Source of the DNA: Cryptococcus deneoformans JEC21
Lineage: Eukaryota; Basidiomycota; Tremellomycetes; Tremellales; Cryptococcaceae
DNA length: 64,000 bases
Reading direction: 5' to 3'
Assembly (NCBI RefSeq): GCF_000091045.1
Contig: NC_006681.1
Span: forward strand, 331,787 to 395,786
Shown piece by piece: positions 1 to 11,643 of this stretch. The translations under genes were made by a program, and so were the position numbers. Each line of letters starts with the position of its first letter. Within the stretch, counting starts at the first letter, position 1. The notes beneath the pieces were generated by a model. The model had not been told where the DNA came from. It did not search any database and saw nothing but the letters and a program-made list of their open reading frames with translations.

Positions 1-2630
1 AACAGAGCCACATCACCATTGCTCTGCCCCAAGCAGTTACTATGGCAAAACGACGTACCTGTCTTCAGATCCGTAGATCCATCAAATACTTTCACACGCG
101 TCAGCTTCCGATTCGCAAGGTCATTAGTATCGCTATCCTCAGCAACAAGCCCATGCATATGAACCTTATTCGCAGCAATGTAGGATTCCTTCCTCCCTCT
201 CGAGGATGATAATAAGAACCGGATTGGACAAACAGAGACAAAATTATTCTCCGGTTTCATCGGCCGTTCCCTCCTGCTAAGCCATGGTGGACTTGCGCCA
301 CCTTACCAAGCGTATTTCCTCTTACATACGGACCAGTATCTCGTGCAACAGTCCTTCCAAATGACCCTTCAACGCCTAAATATCTTGGCACGGAGAGCAG
401 AAATCTCCAACGACATTTTATGGACCCCATTTCAACTTTGCAACAGACTGCACTTTCACATATAATGGAGCCTCATTCAACTCTTATGCCTGTCGCTATC
501 ATGCAGACCGGTGAAAGGCCACAGCAGGCTCATACCAGACACTCTTCTTGGACATCTATCCATAGGCCGGTGTCACAACCCCCCATTGGTTCCTCAGCCT
601 CCATGCCTTCCACACCACAGCAGACGTGGGCACCGACGGGATCCATACATGTGCAACATCCTCAAGCCGCTTCGGCCCCATCAGCTTTTGACCCTCATCT
701 TCTCGGCTTTGGTGCAGATCAGACGGTCATAGCGTCTCAAGTCACATCAGGCCGCTCTGCGGATTACCAGCCCGTGCAGTCACAGCCGCCACATCTTTTC
801 GGAAGCGAACTTCCGCCTGTGCATGCTACGGCTGATCCATCTTTTTCCCATTCATGGCCATCTGAACAAGGTCAAGTTCATCCTTCTGAGTCGCCTCAGG
901 ATCCATCCAATCAACAAGCATATCATCTATGGTCTCTCCTCAAAAGCGATTACCGAGGTCCTGGGGGGATGGTGCAGCCATCAAATGTAGCTGCTGTGCA
1001 AAGCGAACAACCTGCAGAAAATGTGATTAGAAGGTTCAGTGAGTAATATCCAGCACAACAGACGGTAGCCATTACTCATACGAGCTGGACAGACCCCCGG
1101 GCGTCCCTGTCTGCTGTTGGCCCGATGCATCCTCAATCTGCACCGAGCAGACCGCCCAGAAATCGAAAACGCGAACCAAGAGCGCATAGTGCCTTCAGAA
1201 AATCTGTAATCTCTTCACTGCCCCCGGTAACGCCCGCACGTCCCCTGCCACCTCGAGGTTCACAAGTTCCAGCGAGATCTTCGCGATCAGGACGCAATAT
1301 TCCTGCCTCTCAGCCGTACGCGCAGTTTCCTCACTTCTCTCCGTCTTTGCAACCTTCACAACCGACATATGGTTTTTTTTGCCAATCTCTGCCACTTGAA
1401 AAACAAACAGGCCCAGCAGTCGCGCAACAACCAGCAGATCGGCAGTCGGCCAGCTGTCGCGGGGGGAAAGAAGAACTTCGAAGTTCGGGGACAGAGTACA
1501 ATGGGGAGCCCACAAAAAAGCCGTCGCAGAGAGACGGGATCGAACGTACCACTTGCATTGACAGCTCTTGGCCGAATGATCGAAAATCGTCTGAGCATGA
1601 GGGAAGAATACAAGAGCTCTGGCAAACTGCAAATCCTGTTATACCTTCCTCAACCCTCCCGCTTGGCCAGGAAGGGCTGCCGACTGTGACAGGCTATAAC
1701 GAAACAAACCACCTTACTGAAAAGCAGACCGTTTCGGCTGAAAAGATGGAGGAGATTTATCAGTCTTTTGAAGCTGGGCAGAGAAGACATACTCAGCAAG
1801 ATCCAATGCAAGGGCATATATCTTCCGACACCCCGTCACAAATGAGTTCATCGTCCCAGACTCCAGCCGCCGCAGTCGCAGGCTGCGAAAGTGTTATGCC
1901 TGACGACTCGAGCTCTCATCCTATCTCTTCAATGCCGGTAGCCTCGACGGTACAGTCATTTTTGCCTGACCCACCTGTGGGCGATCCTCAACCATCTCGA
2001 CCTGTTGTACCTCCAAGCACTGTCGGAGATGTGCAACCAGTCTTTGATCAACAGATCCGGATGAATCCTTCTGATCAAAAGATAACAACGTCATCAGGGC
2101 CAGATTTGAGCGATGGTGTCGGATCTGGAGATTATACAGTCCCATACACGGGCGCATCTCAATTGGAAGCGTATCCCGCCCCTGATCCAGCAACGTGGGT
2201 CAACCAGTTTTTGGGACACACAAATACGGCCCCTGTCTCTTTATCGTCTTACCATGGTCAGCAGACGAGTTTGGGCTACGATAGCCAGCAATTATACGTA
2301 CAACAGCCTCATATTGGTACATCCGCAGAACCAGGCTTGGCAATGCAACCTCCGGCCATGTATGGTGGGATGATTGCTGAGGATAATATGTCGGCGAATA
2401 AGGGCGGTGAGGGGAAATGGGGATCTATAGACGAGAAAGGGACTAGCCAGTCAACAGAATATCCTTCCCAAATTAACCCCATAATTAGTGATAACCCGTT
2501 TACAGTCAATCCCATCGACCTGCGATTGGGATCAGGCGGACAAGGGTGTCACCTCGAGTCCCAAGATGTCGTCGCCAAGGGATGGAACTTCTCTCAACCC
2601 ATGAACTTTTCAATGTACCCGCCCTCTTGA
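1..2630 (+). CDS. C-terminal part of a low-complexity protein, function unknown (5' end outside window)
   Basis: I do not recognise this protein. The last two exons are clear. One is open well upstream of the ATG at 420 and ends at 1038. The other runs 1093-2630 and ends in TGA. Between them a 54-nt intron (1039-1092, GTGAGT donor, CTCAT branch, CAG acceptor) removes the only in-frame stop (TAA 1044-1046) and keeps the frame. The roughly 700 visible residues are rich in Ser, Pro, Gln and Thr, with no membrane segment, zinc site or recognisable fold. Such composition is common in activation domains of transcription factors, so a DNA-binding domain could lie upstream, but that is a guess. Coding-like segments near 1-54 and 128-250 in another frame suggest further exons whose borders I could not fix. 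Confidence 0.6.
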
Positions 2631-3521
2631 TAAAGGTAAAACTGTGGCATCGTTGTCCTTTGACAGTAAAGACATAGAATTGAAAGAGGAGGTAATTGTC
2701 GAGACATAGAATTGATTTAAAAGCGGAGTTATTTACTTCTGAATATAGAGAATGGCGTTCCGCTGGCATTCATCTGTGGCCGGAGTTTAATGCATGTTTT
2801 TTATGATGTGAATGTTAAATCTCAGTCAATAGATGCTTTAAAAGGAGTGATTTGAGCAAGCGGGAGCCGAGTATGCTCTTGAAGCCTTATTATACTACGA
2901 TACTCTAGGACGGACGGACGAAAAAGGGAATGAACACGAAATTTGTGACTGTATACATGGAACAGGCCTATATAAAAGCCTGCTATACATCTGTGGAAGA
3001 AAGGTCTGATTCTGCAGTATCATCTTGTGAATTGTTATGTCTTCTTGTTACCTCCGTATGCATAAACAGTGGTCGTTGTTTGCTTACCTTGAAAATGGTC
3101 GAAGACGGCTAAAATCCGTCCGTCACCTCGCGAAGTCCTATCTGTGACAAGCCGCTCCTCCCCTCCTCGGACCTCCTTCATGCCTCGTCAGACAGTCAAT
3201 GTCCGTCGAGGGGGGCTTGTGTCGAACGGTTCGAACCTAACATGGGTGGCTGAGTGACCTGAGTGTGCTGAGTCTTGTTCTCCATGACTTATCGATATTA
3301 CGTAAACACAGATGTTGCTCGTATCTATTCGGCGAACACACTTTCGTTTGCTGCTGTACTTTCCTTCTCTCGATAGAATCAACATCTACAGTGTTGCACT
3401 ATTGCAGCCTTCTCATTACACGCTCATTTATTTGCGTGCCTTCAATTAGTATTCGATATACACAATTAGCAATCCATCCAGCTACAGACCCAGTCATATA
3501 GCGCAACTATCGTGGAGAACC
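2631..3521. other. intergenic region upstream of RPB9
   Basis: About 890 bases carry the 3' UTR of the preceding gene and the promoter of RPB9. No open frame here resembles a protein. A palindromic GGTTCGAACC at 3229-3238 resembles a tRNA B-box but has no matching A-box or cloverleaf. Confidence 0.5.
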
Positions 3522-4247
3522 ATGCCAACTCTTAAGTTCTGTGGCGAATGGTAAGCATCCTCTCTCCTTCGCCTATTTCGAACTCTATGCTGATATATAT
3601 CAGCAACAACCTTCTTTACCCCAAGGTATGTCGTTTAGATGATCTTTTTATCCACATTTGCCAGTTGAGGACGATTCAACGGACTGGTTCTTGTTTGCAA
3701 GTCAGAACCGCACGCTGACTAATATCACTTCAGTCCGATAACAACGCCAAAGTTCTCCTCTATCAGTGCCGGAATTGCAACTATACAGAAAATGCTACAG
3801 TAGAACCTGGAATGGCGGGATGTGTGTACAAGCATGATCTCTTAACGGTCGCCAGGTGAGTCACCTTCGTTGTGTATCTGGAGCATATGCGTCAAGCGAA
3901 CACAGGTTTATCCTGTCGCTGCCGTACAAATCATTGCATGTAGTATAACGGGAGGTTGCTAATTTAGTGAATGCTTTCAGAGAACAACCCGGAGAAACGA
4001 AGGATCTGGACACGGATCCCACCCTTCAACGTTCGGCCATTGAGTGCCCCGCTTGTCATCATCATGGGTATGTCGTGCCGTTTAATGTTGGCCCTGCACC
4101 ATTATCTTGTACCGCAACTAATTGCCAATCTGTAGTGCTGTTTTCTTCCAAGATCAGGGTCGTCGTATCACAACAAATATGACTCTTTTCTACTATTGCA
4201 CCAACTGTAAACATCTTTTCCGAGATCCTACTGTCAGACACCGATAA
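3522..4247 (+). CDS. RPB9: RNA polymerase II subunit RPB9
   Basis: Small zinc-ribbon subunit of RNA polymerase II, located at the jaw/lobe and acting in start-site selection, elongation, fidelity and TFIIS-stimulated cleavage. Five exons (3522-3550, 3604-3625, 3734-3855, 3981-4067, 4136-4247) give 123 residues, the usual size. The start reads [10 protein letters not shown], followed by NNLLYPK and YQCRNC, which makes the first four-cysteine ribbon. The second ribbon has CPAC and CTNC pairs followed by KHLFRD, as in the family. The acceptor of exon 4 was chosen at 3978-3980 because the nearer TAG at 3965-3967 leads to a stop. The first two coding exons are only 29 and 22 nt. Confidence 0.95.
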
Positions 4248-4512
4248 GATTTGGTGATATATAGGCTGCATCATGCATCATGGTGTGTTGCCAGAAAGGG
4301 TCAATTCTTGAGCTATCTAGTTAGTTTCACGATGACGGCATAGTATTTGGAGGAGGGTGATAATCTTGGGACCCATGTTGTATAGACAATGATCGTAGCA
4401 TGCAATAATAGAACTATAGTTATCTGCATCTGGAGATTACAGTAGTTTATGGGTTCTTTTACGGATCCTATGCTGATTTACAGAAGTTTAATATATCTAA
4501 TTGATGACAACG

Positions 4513-7500
4513 TTAATCAACCCCTTGATCAGTATCTAAAATCATACCCCCTTCTTCTAAGTACGCCATGAGATCTTGCCACACCCTCGTCCCACCCTGA
4601 GGCAGATTTTCAGCCACTATCTTGCCCATCTTGGCCCTCTTAAGAGTCTCCTTATTTCCGACCATAATAAGTGCCTGACAAGTCGAGTATCACTTGTCAG
4701 TGCCAATCGGGCTAAAACATTACAACATGAGATACACTCACTCGTCTGGCTCTTGTCAGTCCAACATTGACTCGCCTCCAATCACCCAAAAAGCCGATAT
4801 ACCCACCGGCATTCGATCTAACAGTACTAAAAATGATTACTTCTTTCTCTCTCCCTTCAAAGCCGTCAACAGTCTTAATTTCCACATCTTGAATTTCTTC
4901 CGTTCGTTCATCTCCAAGGATTCTTTTGAGAGAATCTTGGGTCTCCGAGGCGAAAAGGGTTTCTGAAAGAACTTTGATCTGACCAAGATAAGGAGCGATG
5001 ATACCAATTTGAGAACCTTTCAAATCCTAAAGTTAAAATGCCATCAGTCAAAGTGGTCACAATATTTGATTTTGTTGCACTTACGGGGTTCTTGTGGAGG
5101 AGATCAGTTACAACGTCTACGATAATTTCCGCTTCTCCCTCGTTGGCCATACTCTGTAAAACAGGGCTTTCAAGATGACTGTGATTCAGAAAGGTCAAAT
5201 TGGTCTTCTCCCCCCACAACCTCAACTCGCCCGTAGACGGATCAGGAATTGGATCTTCCGGAATGAGGAAAGCTGTCTCGGGAGGAGGCCTTTCTGATGC
5301 GGGCGTGCCATTTTTGAGTAAGGAGGAGTAGAAGGTTTTGGAAGAAAAGGCGGCGAGGGAGGGGTGCATTCGATACTGTGTGTCAAGCATTATAGAAGGG
5401 ACGTCTACCATTCAACTGTCAGACAAGAGCCATTCCATTCCAACGGTGATTGACTGACTTTTTTCATGGATCAGCCTTTCAAACAAGCTGGTCGACAATC
5501 CTCCGGCATGCGCATCCTGAGACACAATAACTGGAGGAAGTTGCTTATGATCACCGATAATGGCTACATGGGATGACTGAAGAGACTCTCATTAGACAAG
5601 ACTTGCATTGGGGCAGTTGTAAAAATAAAATAAAAACTTACACCTTTCATCAGGGGTAAGAGAGTCAAGGGTTCGGTTGCCATACTCGCTTCATCTAAAA
5701 AAACTATGGGGAAGTCGATACTGTTGAGGTTGGCTGATATGGCCGATATGCAAGTCGTGCAAACCTGGTGCAGTATGAGTGTCGCTTCCGGCTGTCAGGC
5801 AATTAAGCTAGAGAAACATACCACGTCGGCATCGAGGAGCAGCTCCCGGGTTATACTTTGTTGTATACCCCAAATCTGTCTCCAAATTTTTTTCAACTCC
5901 GAGGATTTCTGCTGTCGTTCTGGATTACCTGAACAAAATTATCAGCTATCATTCAGTCTGTTAGATTACTTGAACATACCAAAATCCAATCTGAAGATTT
6001 CATCCTTGAGTCTTTTAGTTTTCTCAGTCATGGTCTGCACACAGGTCCACATGGGGTGGCTTTCCATTTTAATCCCCAAGGTATACTGCTTCAGATCGGT
6101 AGGGACTCTTTCGGCCATTCCTGTTCTAATGGCCTTGACTCCATGTTTTACCATACCTGCTAAAAGATTGTCGACAGCGACGTTGGTATGGGCGCAAACA
6201 AGAATAGGATGGGGAATCTGGAAATGATGCTTGAGGAGCTTGATAGTTTCGACGATGACACGAGTCTTGCCCGTACCGGGAGGCTAATGCTTGTCAGTTA
6301 CTTAGATTCTGTGAGGGTCTGAGACGATATAACTTACGCCTTGGACTAGAGATAATGCCTCGCTCAACATCATTCCCATGGCCCGCAACTGAGTCCGGTT
6401 CAAAGGGACATAGGGATCACCCTCAACTTCCACAGGGGTCTCTCGCTCAGAACGATGTCTCTCCGCCCAACTTCTTATCAACGTATTTCTGTTCAAAATA
6501 CCACTCTTTTTGGTTTCGCCGGTGCCAGAGGCTAGATGAGGTTTTGGGATGGCATCGAGATCTGTCGGTGATAAAGCGTGGGCGTTTGAAACAAAACCAT
6601 CGGACTTGGCATTTGAAATAGGAGACGAAGAGTCACTGGGGGATGATGCTGATGGGACAGGAGGGCAAAAATCTTTCGAGAAGGCCCTTAATAGAGTCTC
6701 TCGAAGACTGGTGCCTTTGAGAATAGCTTGGTTTGACGGAGCAGCTGACGAGGGTGTAGAGACCACCAAAGGATTTTTCTTGGGCATATCAAGTGGGAAC
6801 TGGGGATAGGATTCGAAAGAGTCCTCGACATAATCAGACACGTCTTGTTCAAGAGGATTGTTGTTCAGAAAGCTCATCGCCTCAAGCTGTTTCCTATACA
6901 CATAGTCTGAGTGGCCAATATCAAGCCTGCAATCGGTTCTCATCAGCTTTCAGTTTCTTTACGAGCCTTAGCTCAGGGACACTCACCGCCATACACCTTG
7001 ACGTATATCTGGTATGGGCACAGGACTCAATACCTGGACGACTCCCTTGGTCTTGGAGTTCACGGTAGCTAGAATAGGTCTGGATTCGTCGTCTTTGACA
7101 GCATCTTGGAAAGGATGAGTTCTTGAGAGCATGACATACTGGCCGAACCTTTCCTTGACTTTAGCACCACTCACAATCACTACCGCTGAAAGGACTCACG
7201 TAAACTTTGCAGCGTCAATCATGGTACCCTTTCCTCTGACGAACGAATATATAAAGGACCTTTCTCCCTGAGAATTATGCTTCTGGGAAACTTCATCTCC
7301 TCTTACGTTGACAAGTGTGTAGCCAGCCTTGACAAGTTTTTCTGTACTCCACTCTTCCAGCCTTTGATTGAATAGCCTGGCTTCTTCTTGTAGTTCTGCT
7401 TTGAGAAGCTGACTGAAGTGTCTCCGGTATCGCTCCAAAGCAATGGATAAAGGATGATCACTCGGAAGCTTGGTCACAACCGGTTGGTATCTACGAGGTT

Positions 7501-8359
7501 GTTTAGCGAACATCCAATGACGGTTACGGGGTCGGAGGTGTGGGGGGAGTGGACGCCTCAGTTGACCAAGCGCGCGAGCACGCCAATCGAATCGGGTGTT
7601 GCCGTCAAGCGGGTATCCATCCGCTGCGAGAGGGATAGCAGGAATATTTGACGTAAGAGCCGTATCATCAACTGATGATGTATCACTTTCGATTGTAAAA
7701 TTGAAGACGGGCGGAGTGATTTCGCTCTTCCTGGGTAGATGATGGGGAGCGGCAAAGAAGTCGGGAAATTCTTCCATTGGCGGAGCTGGGGATAATGGTA
7801 TGTTTAGAGCCTCATCCCAGCTGATATTCTCATCTGGTGGGGTATAATCGGCTTCAACCCAGCCCTTAATCTCGTCTAGTTTTCCCATCTTCAGATTTTC
7901 CAGATGGAAATTAGGAGAGACCTCCTCAGCAAAGACATCGCCAAAATGCTGATCGTCAGCAGCAACAGAAAGCTGCTGAAGCTCTGCGTCACTGACTTGG
8001 GTTTCAGTCCTTGTGGGTAGTACATTTGCTGCTTGCTTCGGTTGATTTTCGAAATCTGGACTGTTGCGAAAACGTGGCGTGCGAAAAGCTGGTGCTAAAC
8101 GAGTAGTCGGTGTAAATTCATCCGTTTTCCTGGGTACAGGTGTTGTCCAAGGTTGAGAAGGTGGCGGAGGTGATGGCCAACGATGGCTGGTAGAGAAATT
8201 CCAGTCTGGCAAAGGTTGAGCACGATCTGCCGACGAGATGTGAAACGCGCGATTCCTAGAGGTAAACTGGCGATCCCCACCCGTCGTTGGAAGCCAAGCA
8301 CGCGCAGACAGATATTTGACGGGGGATTTGCAAGTGGCCTTGTGAAATGGTGAATACAA
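4513..8359 (-). CDS. Upf1-like SF1B helicase with probable mitochondrial presequence
   Basis: ATP-dependent DNA/RNA helicase of the IGHMBP2/HCS1/SEN1 group. Motifs in order: Walker A GPPGTGKT at the 6338/6283 exon junction, DEAS (motif II), GDHKQLPP (III), QYRMHP (IV), VDGFEGREKE (V) and GLTRARR (VI). Exons after the first: 7148-6987, 6926-6338, 6283-5980, 5928-5822, 5764-5642, 5576-5459, 5404-5085, 5026-4742 and 4674-4513. The N-terminal 350 or so residues are poorly conserved. The first are rich in Arg, Ser and Ala with almost no acid (for example SRNRAFHISSA), like a mitochondrial targeting sequence. No ATG exists in this frame before codon LKM near 7890. The frame is open back to about 8515, so the true start is unresolved and 8359 is only a working limit. 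The junction near 7150-7200 is also uncertain. My best fit is a 51-nt intron 7149-7199 that removes an in-frame TGA. Confidence 0.82.
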
Positions 8360-8794
8360 GGCGTGGCTGCTCTGTAATATAGTCGGCCTGGAGGAGGCGC
8401 GTGTGCCCCCGGGTCGTGCCCGGAGCGAAGTGAGGCTTTGTGGGCGTCGCAGTTTGGCGGATGGCGGACGACGGACGGCGAGAGGGAAGCTATGGATATG
8501 ACGGCGGCATGTGTCTATTTATGCGGAGGAAGGATGGAAGGAACAATAGGGTATAAGAACATTTGTTGACAGTTCCAGGGGGAATGTAACAAAAATCCTT
8601 CAGGCACCACTCTCATCTAGCCACACGTCACACATCAAAGCAATATATGCGTTGTATGCATTCTATTCTATTCACATACTGATAAATGATAACGAAAGAA
8701 ACCTCCATCTCATCTATGCTGTAGCCTGTAATTCCTATCTATTGATACACCCATAATAATCAGTATGATCCTCTACTTCTACAACTACTCCTAT
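8360..8794. other. intergenic region and leader of the helicase gene
   Basis: On the minus strand this holds the helicase promoter and leader, and the CAN2 terminator region. A CATAAATA element lies near 8515 (minus). The leader carries a short upstream ORF (ATG at about 8510, six codons) and, in another frame, a long AUG-less reading frame continuous with the helicase. Confidence 0.45.
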
Positions 8795-9839
8795 CTACGT
8801 TCGAGGCACTCGGTCGTCAACGAAAGGATGAGGACCCTGGGTGACGTTGAGGTCAACAATGTTGCCGGTAGAAAGGTCATAGAGCTATATGGGCATCAGT
8901 CAATGGGCCATGCCATAGTCACAGAATGCAACTCACCCAGCCGTGGACAAAAACTTCCCGGAACTCGCCCTTCCTGGCCTTTTCCCAAGCTTCCTGAATA
9001 GTCTACATTTGCTATGAGTGATCCATAGCCCTAATCAATGAGGGGCAAGCTTACAGGGCTGTTAACAACGTTCTTTACGGCCATCTTGACGTTCTCCTTG
9101 ATCAAGTCGTTCACATCGCTTCCCTCGGGTAAAGAATGCTTCAGCCTGATGATGGGTTCGAGATATCGCACCAAAGGAGTCGCGCCGGGGTTTTCCACAG
9201 TCGGGATAGGCTGGTCAAACGCAGCAATACAGCCACCGCAACCGGTGTGACCAACAACCATGACTAATGGCGTCCCAAGTCAGTCTATAGAGACTTGGCA
9301 ATACCATAGGGGCGGAAGATTCTTACCGTGAGTGACACCAACGTTCATGATGGCGTAGTTGAGAAGAGCCTGGGAAGAGTCGTCCTCGGGCTTGAACTGG
9401 TTGGCAACGTTCCTCTACAGGCAACCAAGCTTTTGTTAGCCCCTTCATTTCGCAGCGCATCTTGTGCACAGGCAACGATGACCGAAAGTCGGGAGGGTAG
9501 AAACATACCTGGACAAACACGTCTCCGGGTTTACGAGCCATGATTGTAACCTCTGGAACTCGAGAGTCGGCGCATCCGATCCAAAGAAAGTTGGGCGCCT
9601 GCATTATCATGAATTAGCTTTTACGATGTGCTTCGAACGTTCCAGAGACAGGAGCTGCTCACCTGACCCATGACCTGCTCGGCCATGAACTCGGGCTCCT
9701 CAGAAGTGACTTTTCTGGCCCAGTACCTGTTGCCTTCGAGGACTTCCCTAATCTCCTTGAACTTCTGGGCAGCCACAGAGTGCCCAAGATCCATGTCAAT
9801 CTCCTCGGAGGGCTTGAGGGGTTCGGCGTGGAAAGGCAT
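8795..9839 (-). CDS. CAN2: beta-class carbonic anhydrase Can2
   Basis: Zinc enzyme interconverting CO2 and bicarbonate. It supplies bicarbonate for fatty-acid synthesis and adenylyl cyclase signalling, and in Cryptococcus it is required for growth in ambient air. Six exons (9839-9663, 9598-9509, 9414-9327, 9263-9055, 9002-8937, 8884-8795) sum to 240 codons, giving the 239 residues I remember for Can2. Zinc and catalytic motifs are WIGCADSR and HTGCGGC. The start was set at the ATG opening [10 protein letters not shown], which matches the known protein. The frame stays open far upstream without any ATG (see findings). A TATAAA lies 350 nt upstream on the same strand. Convergence and codon use are ordinary. 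Confidence 0.96.
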
Positions 9840-10188
9840 GTTGGCGATGCTGGTGGTGTTTATAGATCTGGAGGAACAAATGGTGGGAAGCTGAAGGAGA
9901 CCGAATGTGGGTCTGGGAAGTGTGCTGAATGAAAAGTGGGCTCTGTGGGAGGCCAGTCGAGTTCTATATAGCGACTGTGTAATGGGAGAGATGGCTCTAA
10001 CGTGTGATGTGGGTATTTTCGCGGTGGATAGCGGGCAACGAAGGCTCGCGGAGCGGGGTATTGTGGATATATGCACCGCGTGCGGTAGAGATGGTTGGTC
10101 GGAAGGAACGGGGGCCGGGAAAGGTGGCTGGGAGCGGAGAGCTGGATGTGCTGAAAAAGAAGACGCAGCGACAAAAGCTGTCAACAGA

Positions 10189-10194
10189 TTTATA
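10189..10194 (-). promoter_or_regulatory. TATA box, probable CAN2 promoter
   Basis: TATAAA on the minus strand, 350 nt upstream of the CAN2 ATG. The interval is strongly C/T-rich on the coding strand, as fungal leaders often are. If it is used, the transcript has a leader of roughly 250-300 nt. Confidence 0.4.
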
Positions 10195-11020
10195 GGCTTT
10201 ATCGGCCAATGACCCAAAAAAAAACCCCAACGGCCAACCTCGATTGCCTCGTTTTAATTTACGTGCCTGCGGAATGTTCCTGGCCCTTGAAACCAAGAGC
10301 GGCATGAGCCGGCCCACGCTAACACGCACTCGTGCCTACTGCACTAAAGGGCGTTTCCCATAGGCGGATCCTTCTCATGCCGATACGGAGAAACGGAATG
10401 CCGTTTTTTGCATTCCCCGCAATCCGCCGGTACTCCCCAACAAGAACACATGTAACCAGGTCAGTCACCCTTTTTCCGAGGTTTCTTTGCTCAAGAACTC
10501 TGAGCTTACTTCTGTTCTTCAGCTTTCCGAGTCGCTGGAAACTGAAAAACAGAACGAGTCATTACTGCTCGCTACTGCTGGAGGTGTCTCATAAATTCGC
10601 TGTTGTGCCTTCTCATTTATTTGTTCGTCGGACGAATAGAGACATTCGAGATGATGATTCATTTATCATTGATCCATCTATATCTTCTCATGTATGTTCT
10701 CGAATTTTATTACTTGACAGGGAGTCAATATACTACACCTACTTGTGCTATATTATGATTCCCCTACAATAATCAAGGTGCGGCGTATAATTGGCCTCTT
10801 ATCACCTGCAAAGCAACATTCAGAATGCCATTTATTAATGCCCTTCAGACTTCTCCGTTTGTTTGCTTGCATTCACGACAGGGTGGCTGTTATTAACGCT
10901 TCATTCGCCTATGCTCATAAGCAAGTCTGTTCTAGTCCAGTAAACTCGAACTTTCCATTTTTCATATTATCGTACTTCAGATTCCTCAAGCAATGGCCTC
11001 CATCTCGGTTTGCTTGCGTC

Positions 11021-11410
11021 TCAACTTGTCACTGTTTTCACTTGTGGCAAGCAAAATGTGCAGGGATGATCGGAGCTAACTCTCGGGAAATGTTTGGCCT
11101 CATCGTCATACACCTCAAGCCCAAACCCAGTGACCTTGTCGAATTGAAGAGGGCGTACAAGCGCAGCCTCATCGACAATGCTGGGGCCTCGTACTCGGGC
11201 AGTCATCATTAGAACGGCGGATGTTTCATCGTGGCGAAAAAAAGCAGAATCAGAGAAGATGAGATGCTTGTTAGTGACCGTTTCCACAGGGACGCTGAAC
11301 GACATCAAGTCGAGAAGCTCAACCAAACAGCTTAAATACTCAGTCACAATATCTTTTTTCTTTCTACTAAGCCAAGCTTTCATTTGTCTGTTGTAATACA
11401 ACACTCTCAT
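11021..11410 (-). CDS. hypothetical small protein (doubtful)
   Basis: An ATG-initiated open frame of 129 codons, starting MRVLYYNRQMKAW and ending in a stop at 11021. Its residue mix is protein-like: alternating hydrophobic and charged residues, several predicted strand-like stretches, no low complexity. The frame continues upstream without an ATG to at least 11500. I do not recognise it and see no domain, signal peptide or membrane segment. It could be a short gene, the last exon of a longer one, or a chance ORF. Confidence 0.25.
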   Translation of the reverse strand: MRVLYYNRQMKAWLSRKKKDIVTEYLSCLVELLDLMSFSVPVETVTNKHLIFSDSAFFRHDETSAVLMMTARVRGPSIVDEAALVRPLQFDKVTGFGLEVYDDEAKHFPRVSSDHPCTFCLPQVKTVTS

Positions 11411-11553
11411 ATCAAACGCCTTTGCTCGTCTATTCTTCGATACCGCGCATGCCGGCAATTCCCAATATTTTGCCCTCGGGACGATGTGAAAGTGAGACAC
11501 GAAAGTTGAACGTGCCCCCTTTGGCGCGAGAAAAGCGAAGAGGGTGGGCTGCC

Positions 11554-11643
11554 GAAGAATATTGAGAAGGAGGGAGAACTGTCGAAGGGTATCTAGAAGG
11601 AGGGAGAACTGTCGAAGAGTATCGAGAAGGAAAGAGTACCTGG
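11554..11643. repeat. 30-bp tandem repeat, three copies
   Basis: Three head-to-tail units of 30 nt start at 11554, 11584 and 11614. Each begins GAAG(A/G)(A/G)TAT and contains GAGAAGG. The first two share the second half exactly, and the third has diverged at its end. The period is a multiple of three, and the minus strand would read a Ser/Pro/Tyr-rich repeat, but no gene model supports translation. Confidence 0.75.

Noticed and set aside
3229..3238. tRNA gene suggested by the B-box-like GGTTCGAACC
   Set aside because: The palindrome has an A-box-like TGGCTGAGTGACC only downstream of it, the wrong order, and no acceptor or anticodon stem can be formed on either strand.
10332..11212. Two overlapping plus-strand ORFs of 146 and 155 codons
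   Set aside because: No domain, atypical residue mix, poor start context and no splice signals. They also overlap the more protein-like minus-strand frame.
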